From contig MSJI02000884.1 of NCBI GenBank assembly GCA_001931905.2, positions 1 through 42,407 of the forward strand: 42,407 nucleotides of DNA, given 5' to 3'. A program made the position numbers and the translations under genes. The notes beneath the pieces are model-generated. The model ran no database searches. It saw only the letters and a list, made by a program, of their open reading frames with translations, and was not told where the DNA came from. Origin of the DNA: Cladosporium sp. IMV 00045 (taxonomy: Eukaryota; Ascomycota; Dothideomycetes; Cladosporiales; Cladosporiaceae). Shown here piece by piece: positions 1-12,363 of this stretch (positions within the stretch are counted from its first letter, which is position 1; each line of letters starts with the position of its first letter).

Positions 1-1547
1 TCACGTGCGCAACAATCTCAATCACAGTCACGCAACCGCATGTCACAGAACATGCGCGGTGGTCTATCTCAAATGACTTCACCTCGCGCTCCTCTTTCTC
101 AACGCCACAACCTGCCATTCATGAACCAACGCGGCGGCATCCCCCCTCCTCAGCCGCTTCCCGCCGACCTTCGCATCCCTAGCGGTCCGATGACAGCTCG
201 CGAAGGAGAGACATTGAGCCCGACTTCTGCAAACAACGCTCGCCTGAACGTCAACGCAAAAGAGTTCAAGTTCACACCTGGTGCTAGCAGCTTCACCCCG
301 AGCGGCGCTTCGCCTAGCCCACAGAGAATGCCCGTCGCACCTCCTGTCGAGGAGCCCATTGCGTCCTTCTTCGACGGCGCTGGCAAGAAGAGCAGTGATG
401 ACAAGAAAGACGTCAACACACACTGCGACACCATTAAGCGCATGAGGGAAGCAGAGTACCCCGCCGAGTGGCAAAAGTCCATCGCGGACAACGGTGGGAT
501 CCCCCAGCCCTTCCGCACTCCGCCGACCTGGACTGTCCCGAATGAGCGTCAGAACACCAAGTATCTGAGTGCCTTCCCCGAGCCGCGTTCACTCAGCCAG
601 GGACCCTCACCATTGCAGACGCCAAACCCAGCAAATGGCCCAATGCCGCATGCCCACCAACTCCCGCCCCACCTGCAAGCGCCCCACATGGGGAACCAGG
701 TCCCTCAGCGCTTCCCCAACATGCCACAGTACGGCGGTCAGCATGGCCACACTCAGAACTTCGACCCGCGGATGCAGTTCCCTGGTGGCCACGGCAACAG
801 CGTTCAGAACAGTCCGCGCTATGCCCACGCGCAGATGGCCGGTTTTAACAACGGCCAAATGGGACAGATGCCAATGGCTGGCATGCCTCAATTCGCTGGG
901 CAGCCCATGCAGGGTTACGGCATGAGCCCCAACATGGGTTACAGGCAGATGCAGCCTGGCGGTGGTCCCATGATGATGATGCAACCCGGTCCTCCCAACG
1001 CGCAGAGTATGTTCAACCCAGTGTCTATCTCATCACATGTCACTTGCTAACTTCCCCCCTAGTGAACCAGATGCGTCCTGGGTTCCCTCCCGGCCCTGGC
1101 TTTGGCCCTAACATGCCACAGATGGGTGGGGGTGCGCCCATGATGGCTCAGAACCCTTCCTCCAATGGTTTCATGCCCCCGCAAAACCAAGGCTACTCTC
1201 CCATGCCGCCGCAAGCACAGCCGCATCACGCTCACATGCCACAAGGCGCAGGTCCCAACGGCTACGCTTCATCACCACGCCCGGGTCCGCACATGATGGC
1301 GCCTTCGGGCTCGCACCAAGGCTTTGCGCCGCACATGCAGCATCAACACAGCCAAGGCCCACCGTTCGCACCGCCTTTCCACGGTCAACAGGCACAGCAA
1401 CAAGTACCTAGGCACCCTAGCAACGGCGGATACCCTCAGATGACACCGCGCACTCAGCAGGCCATGCCTGCCGCACAACCGCAGAGTCATGTTCCGAGTC
1501 CTGGAATGGGCGCGCAGCCTCTCGGTCAGGGTGAAGAACGCAAATGA
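1..1547 (+). CDS. PBP1: Ataxin-2/Pbp1 homolog, C-terminal part (5' end outside window)
   Basis: The frame is open from base 1, so the start lies upstream. Exons are <1..1006 and 1063..1547. The 56-nt intron 1007-1062 begins GTATGT, carries a GCTAAC branch-like site and ends CTAG; splicing gives 496 residues before TGA. A PAM2-like motif (LNVNAKEFKFTP) lies at about nt 244-280; in ataxin-2 proteins this motif binds the MLLE domain of poly(A)-binding protein. The rest is low-complexity and rich in Pro, Met, Gln and Gly, with no folded domain. The Lsm and LsmAD domains expected in this family would lie in the missing 5' part. Family role: a stress-granule and poly(A)-regulating RNA-binding factor, which in yeast also acts on TORC1. 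Reading through the intron would stop translation after about 14 codons. The family call rests on PAM2 plus tail composition, so it is good but not certain. Confidence 0.75.
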
Positions 1548-3875
1548 GTATGCCATCTCCGTCTTGAACAAGCCAACGCACTAGCGGAATATCAAACATC
1601 TTCCTGAGAGGGCATGGCAGCCAGTCTGTTGATGAAGCTGCTCCGCAAGGACTGAATATCATCAACAAGGCCGTGGGTCAATCCCGGCTACCCACCTCAC
1701 TTTCACCTTGCATCGCCTGCAGCACCGGGATTCAGCATCAGGATACCTTATTCAACGAAGCGAATCGCTCATCGCAGTCTCAGCCGCTCGAAGCGACCAA
1801 CCAATTTCCCCTCCGAGCATCCGAAGTCTTGACAATGTTCCGAACATTCGTCGCCGATAGCCACAAATCCTCAAATGAAATAGCATCATCATCAACCAAT
1901 CTTATATGCATGTCCAACCTCAACCTCGGCCCAATCCTCGAACAAAATCAACCCTTCGCATTTCCCCCTCACCACAGGATTCAACACATCTTTCAATCTC
2001 CCTCTCCTCGGCTGGAAACTACTGACTAAATGCTATGAGCTCATCCCGAAATAGTCTGCTACTGGGTATGTAAGAGCGGTACAACTCGGTGCATATTGAG
2101 GATTCAATGCTGATTTCGGGAAAACAGAAGGAAAAAACCTGGCCGTGTGGACGGGTCGTCGGTTTGCTGGAGACTTTCAGAGAGAGAGAGGATTTCTTCA
2201 GCTGCTCTGGCGAAATTTGGGCCCTCTCTCGCGTGAGAGATAGGATTGATCCAACCGACACCTTTCTCGGAGCAAGAAAGAACTGAGGGGGTTTCTCCTT
2301 GTCTCTCTTATGTATTCCAGGCTCTAAGCACTGGCAGGATGGGAAATCTTTTCTTCTTTCCTCTTTCGATTTTCTAGGTTTCGGGGCGGCGGTGTCTTGA
2401 CTGTTTGACTGTTTTGAATGTTGAAGGGCGGTTAGGATATGCTGGGACTGCTTCGACTGCTGGAGGTGTGAGTGTGGAGCAGGGTATGGTAGGCAGGCTT
2501 TGTTGCTGTGTATGTTACGGTTGTAAGGGTGGGATTAAGGGGGAGGGTTAGGGTTGGGCCGAGACGGGAAGCGTGAGGTGAAGATGAAGGGAGGTTGGGG
2601 ATAGTCATGGTTTTGGTTGGGTGGATGTAGTGTATGCAAGAGGTGTATTCTTCTTTCCATTCCATCCGGACCTCGTTCTTCGATCACGATTTTTCTTCTG
2701 AGTGTGGTTCTCTTCGTGAGGGCTTTTAACTCCAGCCGGGAAGCTTGAAGGTGGAGGATAGGGAATCGAATAGGTGCGGTGATTCCGGCTTCACACGGCA
2801 GTGTTGGGAGGGATTCAGACGATGGATAATAAATACATGCATGGCGTGGAATCGGCGGCGGGATGATGGTCGGGTTTTGGTGTTGGAGAGAGTGGAATTC
2901 ATGCTTGTGCTTGCGTGTTGGGCACGATTTACGTGTCATATGTTTGTTTTCTTGACGGCTCAGGCAAGCATACGGTACATCTTACCTTATTGATTAATTC
3001 AGACGAATCTCACTACGTGTGATCGCAAGATTGGCGGTGATTTTTTTTTTATTTTTTTTTTTATTTTTTTCTGGGACTCGGTCATATATGGTATTTTTTC
3101 GTTTATGGAATGCTTCTGATTGCCTCGCGATAGGGGGACCTGTTCTGCGAAAGTCGTTGGGGTATAGAGGTGTCTACGAATCTGCAACTGGAAACATTAC
3201 TACGATCAATCGCTGATTCGCACTTAGCTTTTTAATTGTTATTTATTCTTATCATTGTACGATCTCTGCTCGATCTAGGACTTCTATCCGAGGAATTTTT
3301 GGTTCCAGACTCTAAGAATTATTGCCATTGAGATTTGGATCTGCGGTTCGTTCATTGAATTCGTTGCCGGGATGGGCCTGTCGGCACTTCTCCAAGTGAC
3401 ATGGAGTGTAGAATCGTTTCTCGGAGTGACGTCGCCGACCAGGATACATGTAGGCACTTGAGGGATACTCGAAACGATCGCATCGACGTTTGTTTATTCT
3501 TCCTTTGCCCTTCACTTAGAAAAGCTCACGTACATCCCAGGAGCAACGATATCCACAAGCGCATTTCAATAGTGCAGACACACGAGAAGGAGGCGCTGGG
3601 AAGTTCAGTGCCGATTCTCCACAGCCCGCTATTATTGGCCGAAATGGGCGGCGCCGAAAGGAAATTACGGCTGGTGCTCTCTTCTTTCGGAGATTCTCCT
3701 AAGCCTCTCTCTCTCTCAATCGTCTGTCTGATCTTGGATCGCGGTGAGAGATCTTTGGATCGGGGTTTACGAGGTCGTAAGTTGCGATGGGATGACTTTT
3801 TTTTTCTTTACTCAAATCGGGGATTTGGTGATCTTTAGCTGGGAATCATTGCTTGCCCTGGTTGAGCTACCTTTA

Positions 3876-3911
3876 TTGAAGGAATGCTCTCCGTTGAAGG
3901 AACGCTCTCCG
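3876..3911. repeat. Tandem duplication of an 18-bp unit
   Basis: Two adjacent copies of TTGAAGGAATGCTCTCCG (3876-3893 and 3894-3911) differ only by T versus C at unit position 10. They lie in non-coding DNA about 1.5 kb upstream of the casein kinase start. No function is indicated. Confidence 0.85.
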
Positions 3912-4761
3912 CTCACAATCGACCGATGAGGACTGTCTCGGCAATGCGTACGCAACACGCTCGCAATCCCAGAAAGCAGTACCATTGCCTCTTGGACTCT
4001 TTTCTCTTCAGCCAGCAAACTCGGGGGAGGAGACCGAACTCTAATGGCTGGGGAATTTCACGTTGCAGCACCAACACCTGTCGTGCTACTTCTCACTACT
4101 TCGAAGGATCATGCAATGCAGGACACCAGCGTGAGGGGATCTTGCGATTCGGGACTAGGGCTGTGATGAATGTCTGCGTTCCTGCCTTAGAGCGTGTTGG
4201 AGAGTGGTGCTGAGTGGATGCTAGGCGCAGCCTTGCTGTGCGACGGATTGGATGGGCTTGGGCTATGGATAATTACATGTATGTTACCTGCGCCGCGGCC
4301 TGCATGCATGGATGTTGTGATTGTGGGGATTGGAGAAACAAGTAATAAGTTGGTGAGAATCATGCAATGGTTTGGAGGCGATGCTTCACATTATTAGTAC
4401 TGTACGACCGTGACCTGCCACTGATAAATGAGAGAACGAAACAATAATAGCCATTGGCTTCCTCGTTGCCCCCTTCTAGGACGATAGCCGATGGCTTTTC
4501 TCGCTCGCCCGGAGTCATGGGTGGGAAGTGGAAGATGCGGATAACGGTTAGCGGACGCTTGGCAACGGCTTGCTTTGGTAGGGTTTCTCTCTGGGTAGTA
4601 TGGTACGCAGAGGTAGGGCGTAGACATGTTTTGTGTCGTTGCTGCCGTCGTTATGTTATGTCTCTGAGCCGTTGGAGAGAGATGGGTATCAATCTCTGGT
4701 TGGACGGGCAAAGAGGGCTCGGTCTGGAAGTGAAGTCAGAACACGTGATCGGGGAGTGAAG

Positions 4762-4794
4762 ACAGCACAGCGCAGCACAGCAAAGCACAGCACA
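4762..4794. repeat. CACAG/GCACAG microsatellite-like repeat
   Basis: Imperfect pentamer and decamer units of the type GCACAGCGCA and GCACAGCAAA follow one another in the upstream region of the casein kinase gene. This is probably slippage-prone simple sequence. Confidence 0.7.
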
Positions 4795-5445
4795 TGGAAC
4801 ACGTAGGCAAATCAGTTGTTAGTAAAGAAATGGTCGGACACTTGGACACGGGGTTGGACATAGGGTTTGGACCTGTCGGCCAGCGGAGGATGGTTTGATG
4901 GGTTATCTCGCGTCGCTAACGCCAATTTCTGGTTTAGCCGCACTCGCTGTCGAGTTCTGGCCTCGCTGGCCCGGGCTTAGCGTTGTGTCCATGCGCCCAG
5001 CTCCTGCCAGGCGCAGCCAACACAGCCAGACAGAGAGAGGCAGAGAGAGGTGAGAGTGAGAGAGCCACCACTCCCGAGTCCCGTCTGCAACTTCACTTCA
5101 CCCTTCCCTTCCGCCCAAGCTCCACCCCCAAACACCACCCTCCCCTCCCCATATCGCGACCTCCTCCCGCCAGTAGAGAGTACTTGCAATACTCTTACCC
5201 TCCTCCCGCACATCCAGCCATCCTCCGCTCCGCTGTCTCCTCCGCCAATTCCCACCACAGAAGCGGTGGCAGGGCACGTCCTGCGCCCTTCTCCCTTTCC
5301 CTGAACGGCGGTCACCGACACCTCCCGAGTCGTCTCGCTGCTTCGCCCACTTGACCGACTTTCCCTCCGCCTCCTCCTCCACCTCTCTTCACATCCCCAG
5401 GCTACACCTTGCTCAAGGCTCTCCGCCGCCTCCACATAGCCCAGC

Positions 5446-6947
5446 ATGAGTTCAAGCAGCAGCAATGTCGTCGGCGTGCACTACCGCGTCGGCAAGAAGA
5501 TCGGCGAGGGTAGCTTCGGCGTTATCTTCGAGGGGACAAACTTGCTCAACAACACCCAGGTCGCCATCAAGTTCGAGCCGAGGAAGAGTGACGCGCCACA
5601 GCTGAGGGATGAATACAGGACGTACAAGATCCTCGTTGGCTGCCGTGAGTCTCCTTGTTTGTTTTGGGCAAGGCATATCTCCAATGCCGCATGTTTGCCT
5701 GGGAGGTCTACGTACATGAATTCTTCTTACTGACACTGTCTCTCCTCGCAGCTGGCATTCCCAATGTCTATTACTTCGGCCAAGAAGGCCTCCACAACAT
5801 TCTTGTCATTGACCTGCTCGGTCCTTCCCTCGAGGACCTCTTTGATCACTGCAACCGCCGCTTCACCATCAAGACCGTCGTCATGGTTGCCAAGCAGATG
5901 CTGTCTCGCGTTCAGACAATCCACGAGAAGAACCTGATCTACCGCGACATCAAGCCTGACAACTTCCTCATTGGCAGACCCAACAGCAAGATCGCGAACG
6001 TTATCCACGTCGTTGACTTCGGTATGGCCAAGCAATACCGTGACCCAAAGACAAAGCAACACATCCCCTACAGAGAGAGAAAGTCACTATCCGGTACCGC
6101 CCGTTACATGAGCATCAACACCCATCTTGGCAGAGAACAGTCTCGCCGCGACGATCTCGAAGCTCTCGGCCACGTTTTCATGTACTTCCTCCGCGGCGGC
6201 CTCCCCTGGCAGGGCCTCAAGGCGGCCACCAACAAGCAAAAGTACGAGAAGATTGGCGAGAAGAAGCAGACCACTCCCATCAAGGACCTCTGTGATAGCT
6301 TCCCAGAAGAGTTCAACAAGTACCTTTCTTATGTCCGCAACCTTGGCTTTGAAGACACTCCCGACTACGACTACCTCCGCGATCTCTTCACTCAAGCACT
6401 GAAGAACACTGGCGAGGTCGAGGATGGCGAGTACGACTGGATGAAGCTCAACAACGGCAAGGGCTGGGACATGCCTCGTTCCTCGGCTGCGAGAGACGGC
6501 GAGCGTGCTCACGCTTCAGCTGCCGACCTTCGCCGACAAGACATGAACCGCGCCTCCAAGACTCCTATTGCCCCTGAGCGTCTCAACGCCGACCTGCCGA
6601 AGCCTGGTGCCGCTCGTGCCCCTCCACAGTCCGCTGCTCAACGCCAACAGCAACAGCAAAGAGCCCGTCACCAGAACTCACAAGATCTTGGCGCTGCCGG
6701 AAAGAGAGCTTCGCAGCTCGAGCCGCCAGAGGCTGGCAGCACTACTGCGCAATTCGCGACTAGCACGCCCAACCTCGCTTCCCAACGCATGAGCAACCAG
6801 AACCTGCCCAGACAGACCAGCGGTCTCCAGGGACAGTCACGGGTACAGTCATCGCAACAGCAGGCCCAAGGTCAACAAAGTCCCGAAGAGCAGCGGGAAA
6901 GCGGTGGCTTCGGCAGCAAGATCCTCAAGGCCCTCTGCTGCGGATAG
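5446..6947 (+). CDS. ckiA: Casein kinase 1, plasma-membrane (Yck/CkiA) type
   Basis: Exons are 5446..5644 and 5752..6947. The 107-nt intron 5645-5751 (GTGAGT...CGCAG) restores the conserved run [15 protein letters not shown], giving 464 residues. The protein starts with a short Ser run, then a glycine loop GEGSFG (20-25), VAIK lysine K42, RDIKPDN near 131-137, DFG, and the CK1-type SIN element in place of APE. After the kinase domain (about 13-310) comes a Gln/Ala-rich tail that ends ALCCG. Yeast Yck1/Yck2 also end in a cysteine pair, which Akr1 palmitoylates to anchor the kinase at the plasma membrane, so membrane location is inferred here. Such kinases act in nutrient sensing, endocytosis of transporters, polarity and septation. 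The start is the first ATG of the frame, after a pyrimidine-rich leader. Confidence 0.93.
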
Positions 6948-8805
6948 TGTCGGCGGCTATACTGGCGAGTACGCACATCGAAAGCTTAGAAATCTTGACA
7001 CTCGATCTCGTCGCTGGAAGCAACAAAAGGACTTGCTTATATCCTGGCGGCGAGCTTAACGAGAATTGTCTGTATTAATTCACTACATCTTCGGGACCAT
7101 GGGAAAAGGGACAAAGGATAGGGACACATTGGGGTTTCATATGGGAATCTGGTTATTAATATCGCAGCGGCTCCGAACGTTTAAAGAGTCTTATGGTTCA
7201 ACAACGACTACTCTGGGAACAACAGAAAAAAAGGACATTTTTCTTCGGTCTTCATCATCACGCACGCTGCGTATCCAAGTTTTAATTCTCTCTTCAATCT
7301 TTCTGGCGAAGGCAACTCAACTCACGCTCTTAACGGCCGCGAAAACACGATCAATCTTATACAGTACTACATTCGTTCCAGCGCCGTAACCGCAGAGCGT
7401 CTATCGCCAGGAGTTTCAGATCCCTATCTTTCCCCCAACCACCAATATCACTACCACCCAATGTTCTGTCTTGGTCGCCGCTCGCAGTTCAGAGAAAGCG
7501 TGTCGGGAGATATTATTGACCCGCTCTCTCTCGCGATCTGATCACGAAACCACCTCTCCATCAATCCACCAATCCACCACACGACCAAAAACATCAAATC
7601 ACCGAACATCGATCACCAATTTATCTTATTCCCTTTGTACCAGGCCATCGGAAATCAAGCGGAGGAGGGAAGGAAGGAAGGCAAAAGCAGAAGGGAGGCA
7701 GGGAGGGAGGGAGTTGCAGGAGAGGGCAAGGGTCTACCGACATTGGGTCGAATGGATATTTGGTTTTTTCGGGTGTCTGGTGTTCGAATCCAGATGTGGT
7801 GGTGATGGAGACAGGCACAGGACAGGACAGGCCAGGCCCACCCGTGGTCCAGCAAGGCTGCTAAGCCTGCTGACCGCGGTTCCTGTGTCTTGTCGAAAAA
7901 CGTGTTTTCCTTTTCCGTGTTATTTTCTTTCGGTTTAGCCTTGCTTTTGTGTCGGTATTTCTCTTTTGGGTTTCGTTTGTTTTTGCTAGCGATGGCGTCT
8001 TGATTGTTACCTTATCTGTTTGTTCGAATGGCACTGTTTATCTACTCATCTGCTCTACCATTTTACCATTATTGGCAACACTTTTTGTGAGATTCTGTCT
8101 ACTTATGACTTGCTTTTCTTTCCTATTCCTCCTTCTTGCTTCTTCTCTTCACGGATCTGGACGACTCGTTGCGCTTTTGCTCGTTCGCTTCGCGGAACTT
8201 GCTTGTCTTAGCTGCCCGTTCTCAACCACTTTGCTCTTTTTACCGAGCAATTTCGTCAGGTTGTGCATGCTGAACTGTCGAACAGATGATCAGGAGCTGA
8301 GAACGACACGACTCGAGAAAGAAAATTCGAAGAAAAGCGTGACCTGTTCTGTATCGCTTATCTATGTATTCATGCTACTTCGAGGAGTTTCTTCGCCCGC
8401 CTTGCTTTTTTGACGTCTAACTCTGTGCTGGTTTGCTTAGGCTTGGGCTTGGGGTGAGGAGAGGTCGTGGTTTGTCTTTTCCTTGCTTCCATGCTGCTCG
8501 GTGCTTATTCTCTTGATGTGCTCACACTGTTGTCGTCTGCGTGACTCCATCGGGCCTCTTTGATTGAACCAACGCTTTTGCTTCTTCTCTCTCACTAGAA
8601 CTTGAATTTTGCAGGCTTGTTCTAGTCTTTCTATCTAATCATCAGGCATCCAAAGGCCGGGTATCATCACACTACGAGCCAAACAAACGAAGAAAACCGA
8701 AAGCCATCCAATGTCCAACCAATCCTTCATCCCGCATGAACAGCAAGCATCATATACAAGAAAATGAGAGGAACAACAAGCCCCTCGACTCACGGCCCAG
8801 CACTT
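6948..8805. other. Convergent intergenic region (3' ends of casein kinase and Chk1)
   Basis: This is about 1.86 kb between two genes facing each other, so it should hold both 3' UTRs and terminators. The plus strand is T-rich from about 7900 to 8640, which makes frames such as 7949-8413 look hydrophobic without being coding. AGGG runs occur near 7660-7720. A GTTCGAATCC box near 7790 resembles a tRNA B-box but has no matching arms. I see no gene. Confidence 0.6.
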
Positions 8806-10566
8806 CTACTGACCGCCCTCAGCAGGCTTGACAACAGCCTCCCTACAAAGCACCGCAACACTCTTAAACAACCTCCTCCAACCAATCGGGTCACCCTTTG
8901 CCTTCACAAACCTCACGCCCAAAATCCTCTCATCGCCAGATTTCTCAATAATGACGTTGCCGTGCAAAGGCTGCTGGCGGGCATCGACGGCTTTGATGCG
9001 AATGCTCAGCGCGCCGTCAGGGTTGGCGAGCGGGTTGTCGAGAACTTCCTGCGGCAGCGGCGGGACGGGGATGCTCAAGCGGTGCAGGGAGGTGAGGACC
9101 AGGTTGGTGAGCTGCGTGGGCGGCAGGAAGGAGTAGAAGCGCGTCAAGGTGTGGGAGGGCATGATATCGGCGAATTGGCGCGCGGCTTGCGTTAGGGTTA
9201 GAGGCACGGTGGGCGTTGCGGTGAATTGCGACATGGCTGGGTCTTCGCTTATATGGGCGAGGAAGTTTGAGGATAAGGGGTGGGTGGTGCTTGGGACGTC
9301 GGTTTGGTTTGTCATCGGTTGGGAGAGGGAGTTGCCTGGTCGAGGCGGTGCTTCCCAGTCGAAGGGGGAGTCGGCGATGGGAGTGTCGGGCTGGGTCGAG
9401 GCGAGAGCGGAGTTCGCTTTGAGCTGTGCGGTTGGTGTCGTCTGTGATTGTGTAGGCTGCGAAAAATCGATAGCGTTTTCTGGCGCGGGCTGAGACGTCG
9501 GCACGCTCTTGTCGAAATCAATCCGCAGACGCTCCAGCATTTGCGTGGCCAGACCGACAGGGTCCGCGGCACAGCCTTTGGCGTCTCTGTGAGGGTTCGA
9601 TCGCGTGTACCACGGATGCTTCTTCACGACCTCCAAGCCCATTCGCTCTTCCGGTTTCACCTTCAACATGCCATGCACCAAGCTCAAGCAATCCTGCGGG
9701 ATCTTCTCCCACAGCTCATCCTCAGACTGGCCGTTGGTGCGCAGGTACTCGGCATACTCCCAACTCTCCTCCTCGACAGGGCAATCCCAAGGCGTGTTTC
9801 CCGCAAGCAACACAAAAAGCACAATAGCGCAGCTCCACACGTCCGACTCGTCAGGCGAGTATCCAGCCTTATCCTCGTCATTCTTGCGCTTGAGATTCAC
9901 CTGTCCGCACTTCAAAATCTCCGGCGCGATATAAGGCGGGCTGCCGCAGACCATAGAGCACTTCTTTCTCTCACCGCTTCGCGGCATAATGAACTGCGTC
10001 GCGAGCCCAAAATCCGCGAGCTTGAGGTCTCCGCGATCGCTCAGCAGCATGTTCTCCGGCTTGATGTCCCTGTGCCCGATGCCCTTGCCGTGACACCAAC
10101 TGATTGCCTCGACCAGTTGCGTGAAGTAGAGGTGTGCGACGTCGACGCCGACACCCTCATCCGCCTCGATTTTGTCGAACAGATCCCCTCCCTCCGCGAG
10201 TTCGAGCGCGAGCCATACCCACGCATCGTCTTCTCCGTTGGCCAGGAATTGGATGATGTTGGCGTGTCTGCCTAGGCGCTGGTGGAGGCTGAATTCCAGC
10301 TCGATCTGTTTCGGTCGCAGGCGTCCGACGCGGTAGGCATGGTCTTTGTTTATGAATTTGATTGCGATGACGGGGTTGGATGATTTGAGGGGTGTTGCTT
10401 TGCGGATGCTGGTAGTGGGGGAATGTGGTTAGTTTTCGTCGCGGAACTGGAAGGTTGTGACCTGGAAAACGTACGATGCATATGCGCCAGATCCGATGGT
10501 CTTTGATATAATGCGAAAAGGGAGGTTGCTGGGTAGAGGCGCGACTTGCGACTGTGATGTAGTCAT
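8806..10566 (-). CDS. chk1: Chk1 DNA-damage checkpoint serine/threonine kinase
   Basis: On the minus strand, exon 1 is 10566..10475 and exon 2 is 10408..8806. The 66-nt intron 10409-10474 (GTACGT...TACCAG) joins in frame to give 564 residues. Visible landmarks are the glycine-rich loop (24-30), the AIK lysine at 48, HRDIKPEN at 143-150 with catalytic D145, DFG at 163-165, and a CGSPPYIAPE activation segment. Domain order and the activation segment fit Chk1 rather than other CAMK-like kinases. A linker rich in SQ/TQ pairs (candidate Mec1/ATR sites) leads to a C-terminal part that looks like the KA1-like autoinhibitory domain. Family role: nuclear kinase that blocks mitotic entry or anaphase after DNA damage or replication stress. 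The start ATG follows a uORF by two bases. It lies tail-to-tail with the casein kinase gene. Confidence 0.92.
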
Positions 10567-10568
10567 GC

Positions 10569-10637
10569 TCAGTTCTCAGTCTCGATTCTAGGGTTTGGCT
10601 GAGACGACGATGCACTCACGCCCGGTGGCACGCCCAT
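10569..10637 (-). promoter_or_regulatory. Upstream ORF in the chk1 leader
   Basis: A 22-codon frame starts at ATG 10637-10635 and stops at TGA 10571-10569, two bases before the chk1 ATG (10566-10564). The frame is open further upstream to an in-frame ATG at 10802, so its true length depends on the transcription start. Such close stop-start spacing can cut main-frame translation or allow reinitiation. Function is inferred, not shown. Confidence 0.45.
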
Positions 10638-12363
10638 GATGGCTATTCTTGATTGCGAAGGGTATCCAGGTATCTGTTCTAGGGTTATGTACAGTGTATG
10701 CAAGTACGATGACAAGTAAGGGGAAATATATGCAATGGAAGAGGTGTAGTTCGTTCGATTGCCGATAGCCAATCCAAGAGCCGTCGCGGGGCGTCGCGCC
10801 AAGTTCAGAGGGGATCAATAAATGCGCGTTTTAGGCAACATGTTTACTTTTCCACCAGCGGCTTGCCTTTTGTGGCAGTACATCAATATTCAGACACAAA
10901 AATATTCCAGTATGAGAATGCAAGGGAAAACACTGGCCTGGCCTGGAGTTCTTCAAGAAGGCTAGAATCCGAGCGTAAATGGTTGACATTGAACATGGCA
11001 GGGAATGCATGTAGTACTAGCACTCTAACTAGCACATCGATTCAGAACTCACCACCCAAGCCACAAAGCCGGGTCCTGACCATATGTCAACTGAATGATG
11101 TTACGGGAAGTATACACAATGAGTGATTCGCGATAACAATTGAAGGACTATGAGGCGGTGTTTCCCAGGCAGAATAATGAGTGTATTATTCGTTCGTCCA
11201 TCTCCATCATCATTATCAACCATCAATCATTTCGCGCCTTTTCTATTTACATCTTAAAGTCTTACTCACACATCATCTCAGGGGGCCACGATAACAGACA
11301 ACGAACACGAGAGAATAGAAATCTTGAAAAAGGAAGCAATGTCATGAAAAGTCTTAGCTTCAGCAATAATCGGCATACGTGATCTATGAACTTGTGTCGT
11401 TCTGCATGTCGCATGCAAAAGCACTCGTAATCATTCCTCGCGGCACGTGTGTGCGTGTGTGTGAACGCAGCCATCTGGGTATTTGATGAGTTTGGCCAGC
11501 CCGAAAAAAGAAAGCAGCTGACTGACAATCTAGAGCAATGGCACGTCGGCTCATTGCCAAAAAGATCAATGATAGAGTGGAAATGATGAAAAGAGAAAGA
11601 AAAAGAAAAAGTGAAAGAAAGAAAAAGCCACGTTTGGCTCGAGTTCGCGTATCTTCGCATACACCTTTCCTTTTCGCCGACGTTGTCAAAAACAGACAAT
11701 TAAAAATGAATAATGTCCCCATACTTTCCCGTAGAGACGCCCCGCGACCATGCTGAACAAAACGAAAATGTCCTCGGGAAGAAGAAGACGACTCGAAGGA
11801 ACGCCAGACGCTAGAAAGAACTTATCCGCTCGTGAGGACTGAACGAAAAGGAAAATTGTGAAACAAGGAAATGAGCATGAGAGTAGGTGTGGCCAGCAAT
11901 AATGGCGTGCTTCGGGAACGGCGAATACGGAGTGTTCGTAGTTTTGCGTTTTGCCAGTAGCCGAGTCGGTAGTGATAGATGCGGATATGGGGTTTGTGGT
12001 AGTTGTGCATTGGTCCGTCCGGGCGGACACCGTAGCCTCGGCAGGTAGATTGCAAGCTTTCAGTAATTTTTTCCTTTTCTTTTATTCGAGCCGCCGCCGC
12101 CAGAGGTTGTTAGCCGACGACGTTTCCCCTCGAGGGAGATGTGGTGGAGCCCGATGTCGCCGAAATTCGGACGAAGCGAAGCGGGTGGTGCCAAGGAGAG
12201 AGCGCGGTTAGGCCTCCAATGGTTCGAGCGGTGCGCGCGATGCTCTCCACCGGTGACGCTTGCTCCATGTCGATCAGCAAACTCACGGTGCCGTTCAGCC
12301 GTTGTAAGAGAACGTTTGGGTATCACAAAATGGAAGAGCAGTAGAAGTGCATGGGTTGTGTGT
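10638..12363. other. Intergenic region: chk1 promoter and flbA 3' flank
   Basis: This is about 1.7 kb between two minus-strand genes. An AAG/GAAA-rich stretch at about 11580-11630 is low-complexity. The short frames on both strands show no domain, signal peptide or conserved motif. It should hold the flbA 3' UTR on its right side and the chk1 promoter on its left. I see no RNA gene. Confidence 0.6.

Larger units (their letters stand above)
1548..5445. other. Intergenic region with PBP1 3' UTR and casein kinase promoter/leader
   Basis: This is 3.9 kb between two plus-strand genes. Open frames here (for example 1673-2029, 2535-2939 and 3401-3838) have random-looking composition and no recognisable domain, and I do not call them. 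It holds a T-rich tract near 3041-3070, a tandem 18-mer (3876-3911), a CACAG-type repeat (4762-4794) and a GA-rich run near 5030-5064. A strongly pyrimidine-rich stretch (about 5085-5440) just before the kinase ATG looks like a long 5' leader. A 5'-UTR intron from the GTGAGA near 5050 to the CCCCAG near 5400 is possible but unproven. Confidence 0.6.

Noticed and set aside
1673..2029. A 118-codon plus-strand frame after PBP1
   Set aside because: It lies in the likely PBP1 3' UTR and shows no protein-like features.
7780..7800. tRNA B-box-like GTTCGAATCC
   Set aside because: The flanks do not form a T-arm with a seven-base loop, and no acceptor, D or anticodon arms fit.
7949..8413. A 154-codon hydrophobic plus-strand frame
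   Set aside because: Hydrophobicity comes from T-rich DNA in the casein kinase 3' flank; no membrane-protein family is recognisable.
9448..10275. A 275-codon plus-strand frame
   Set aside because: It is the antisense shadow of the chk1 kinase exon; all recognisable motifs are on the minus strand.
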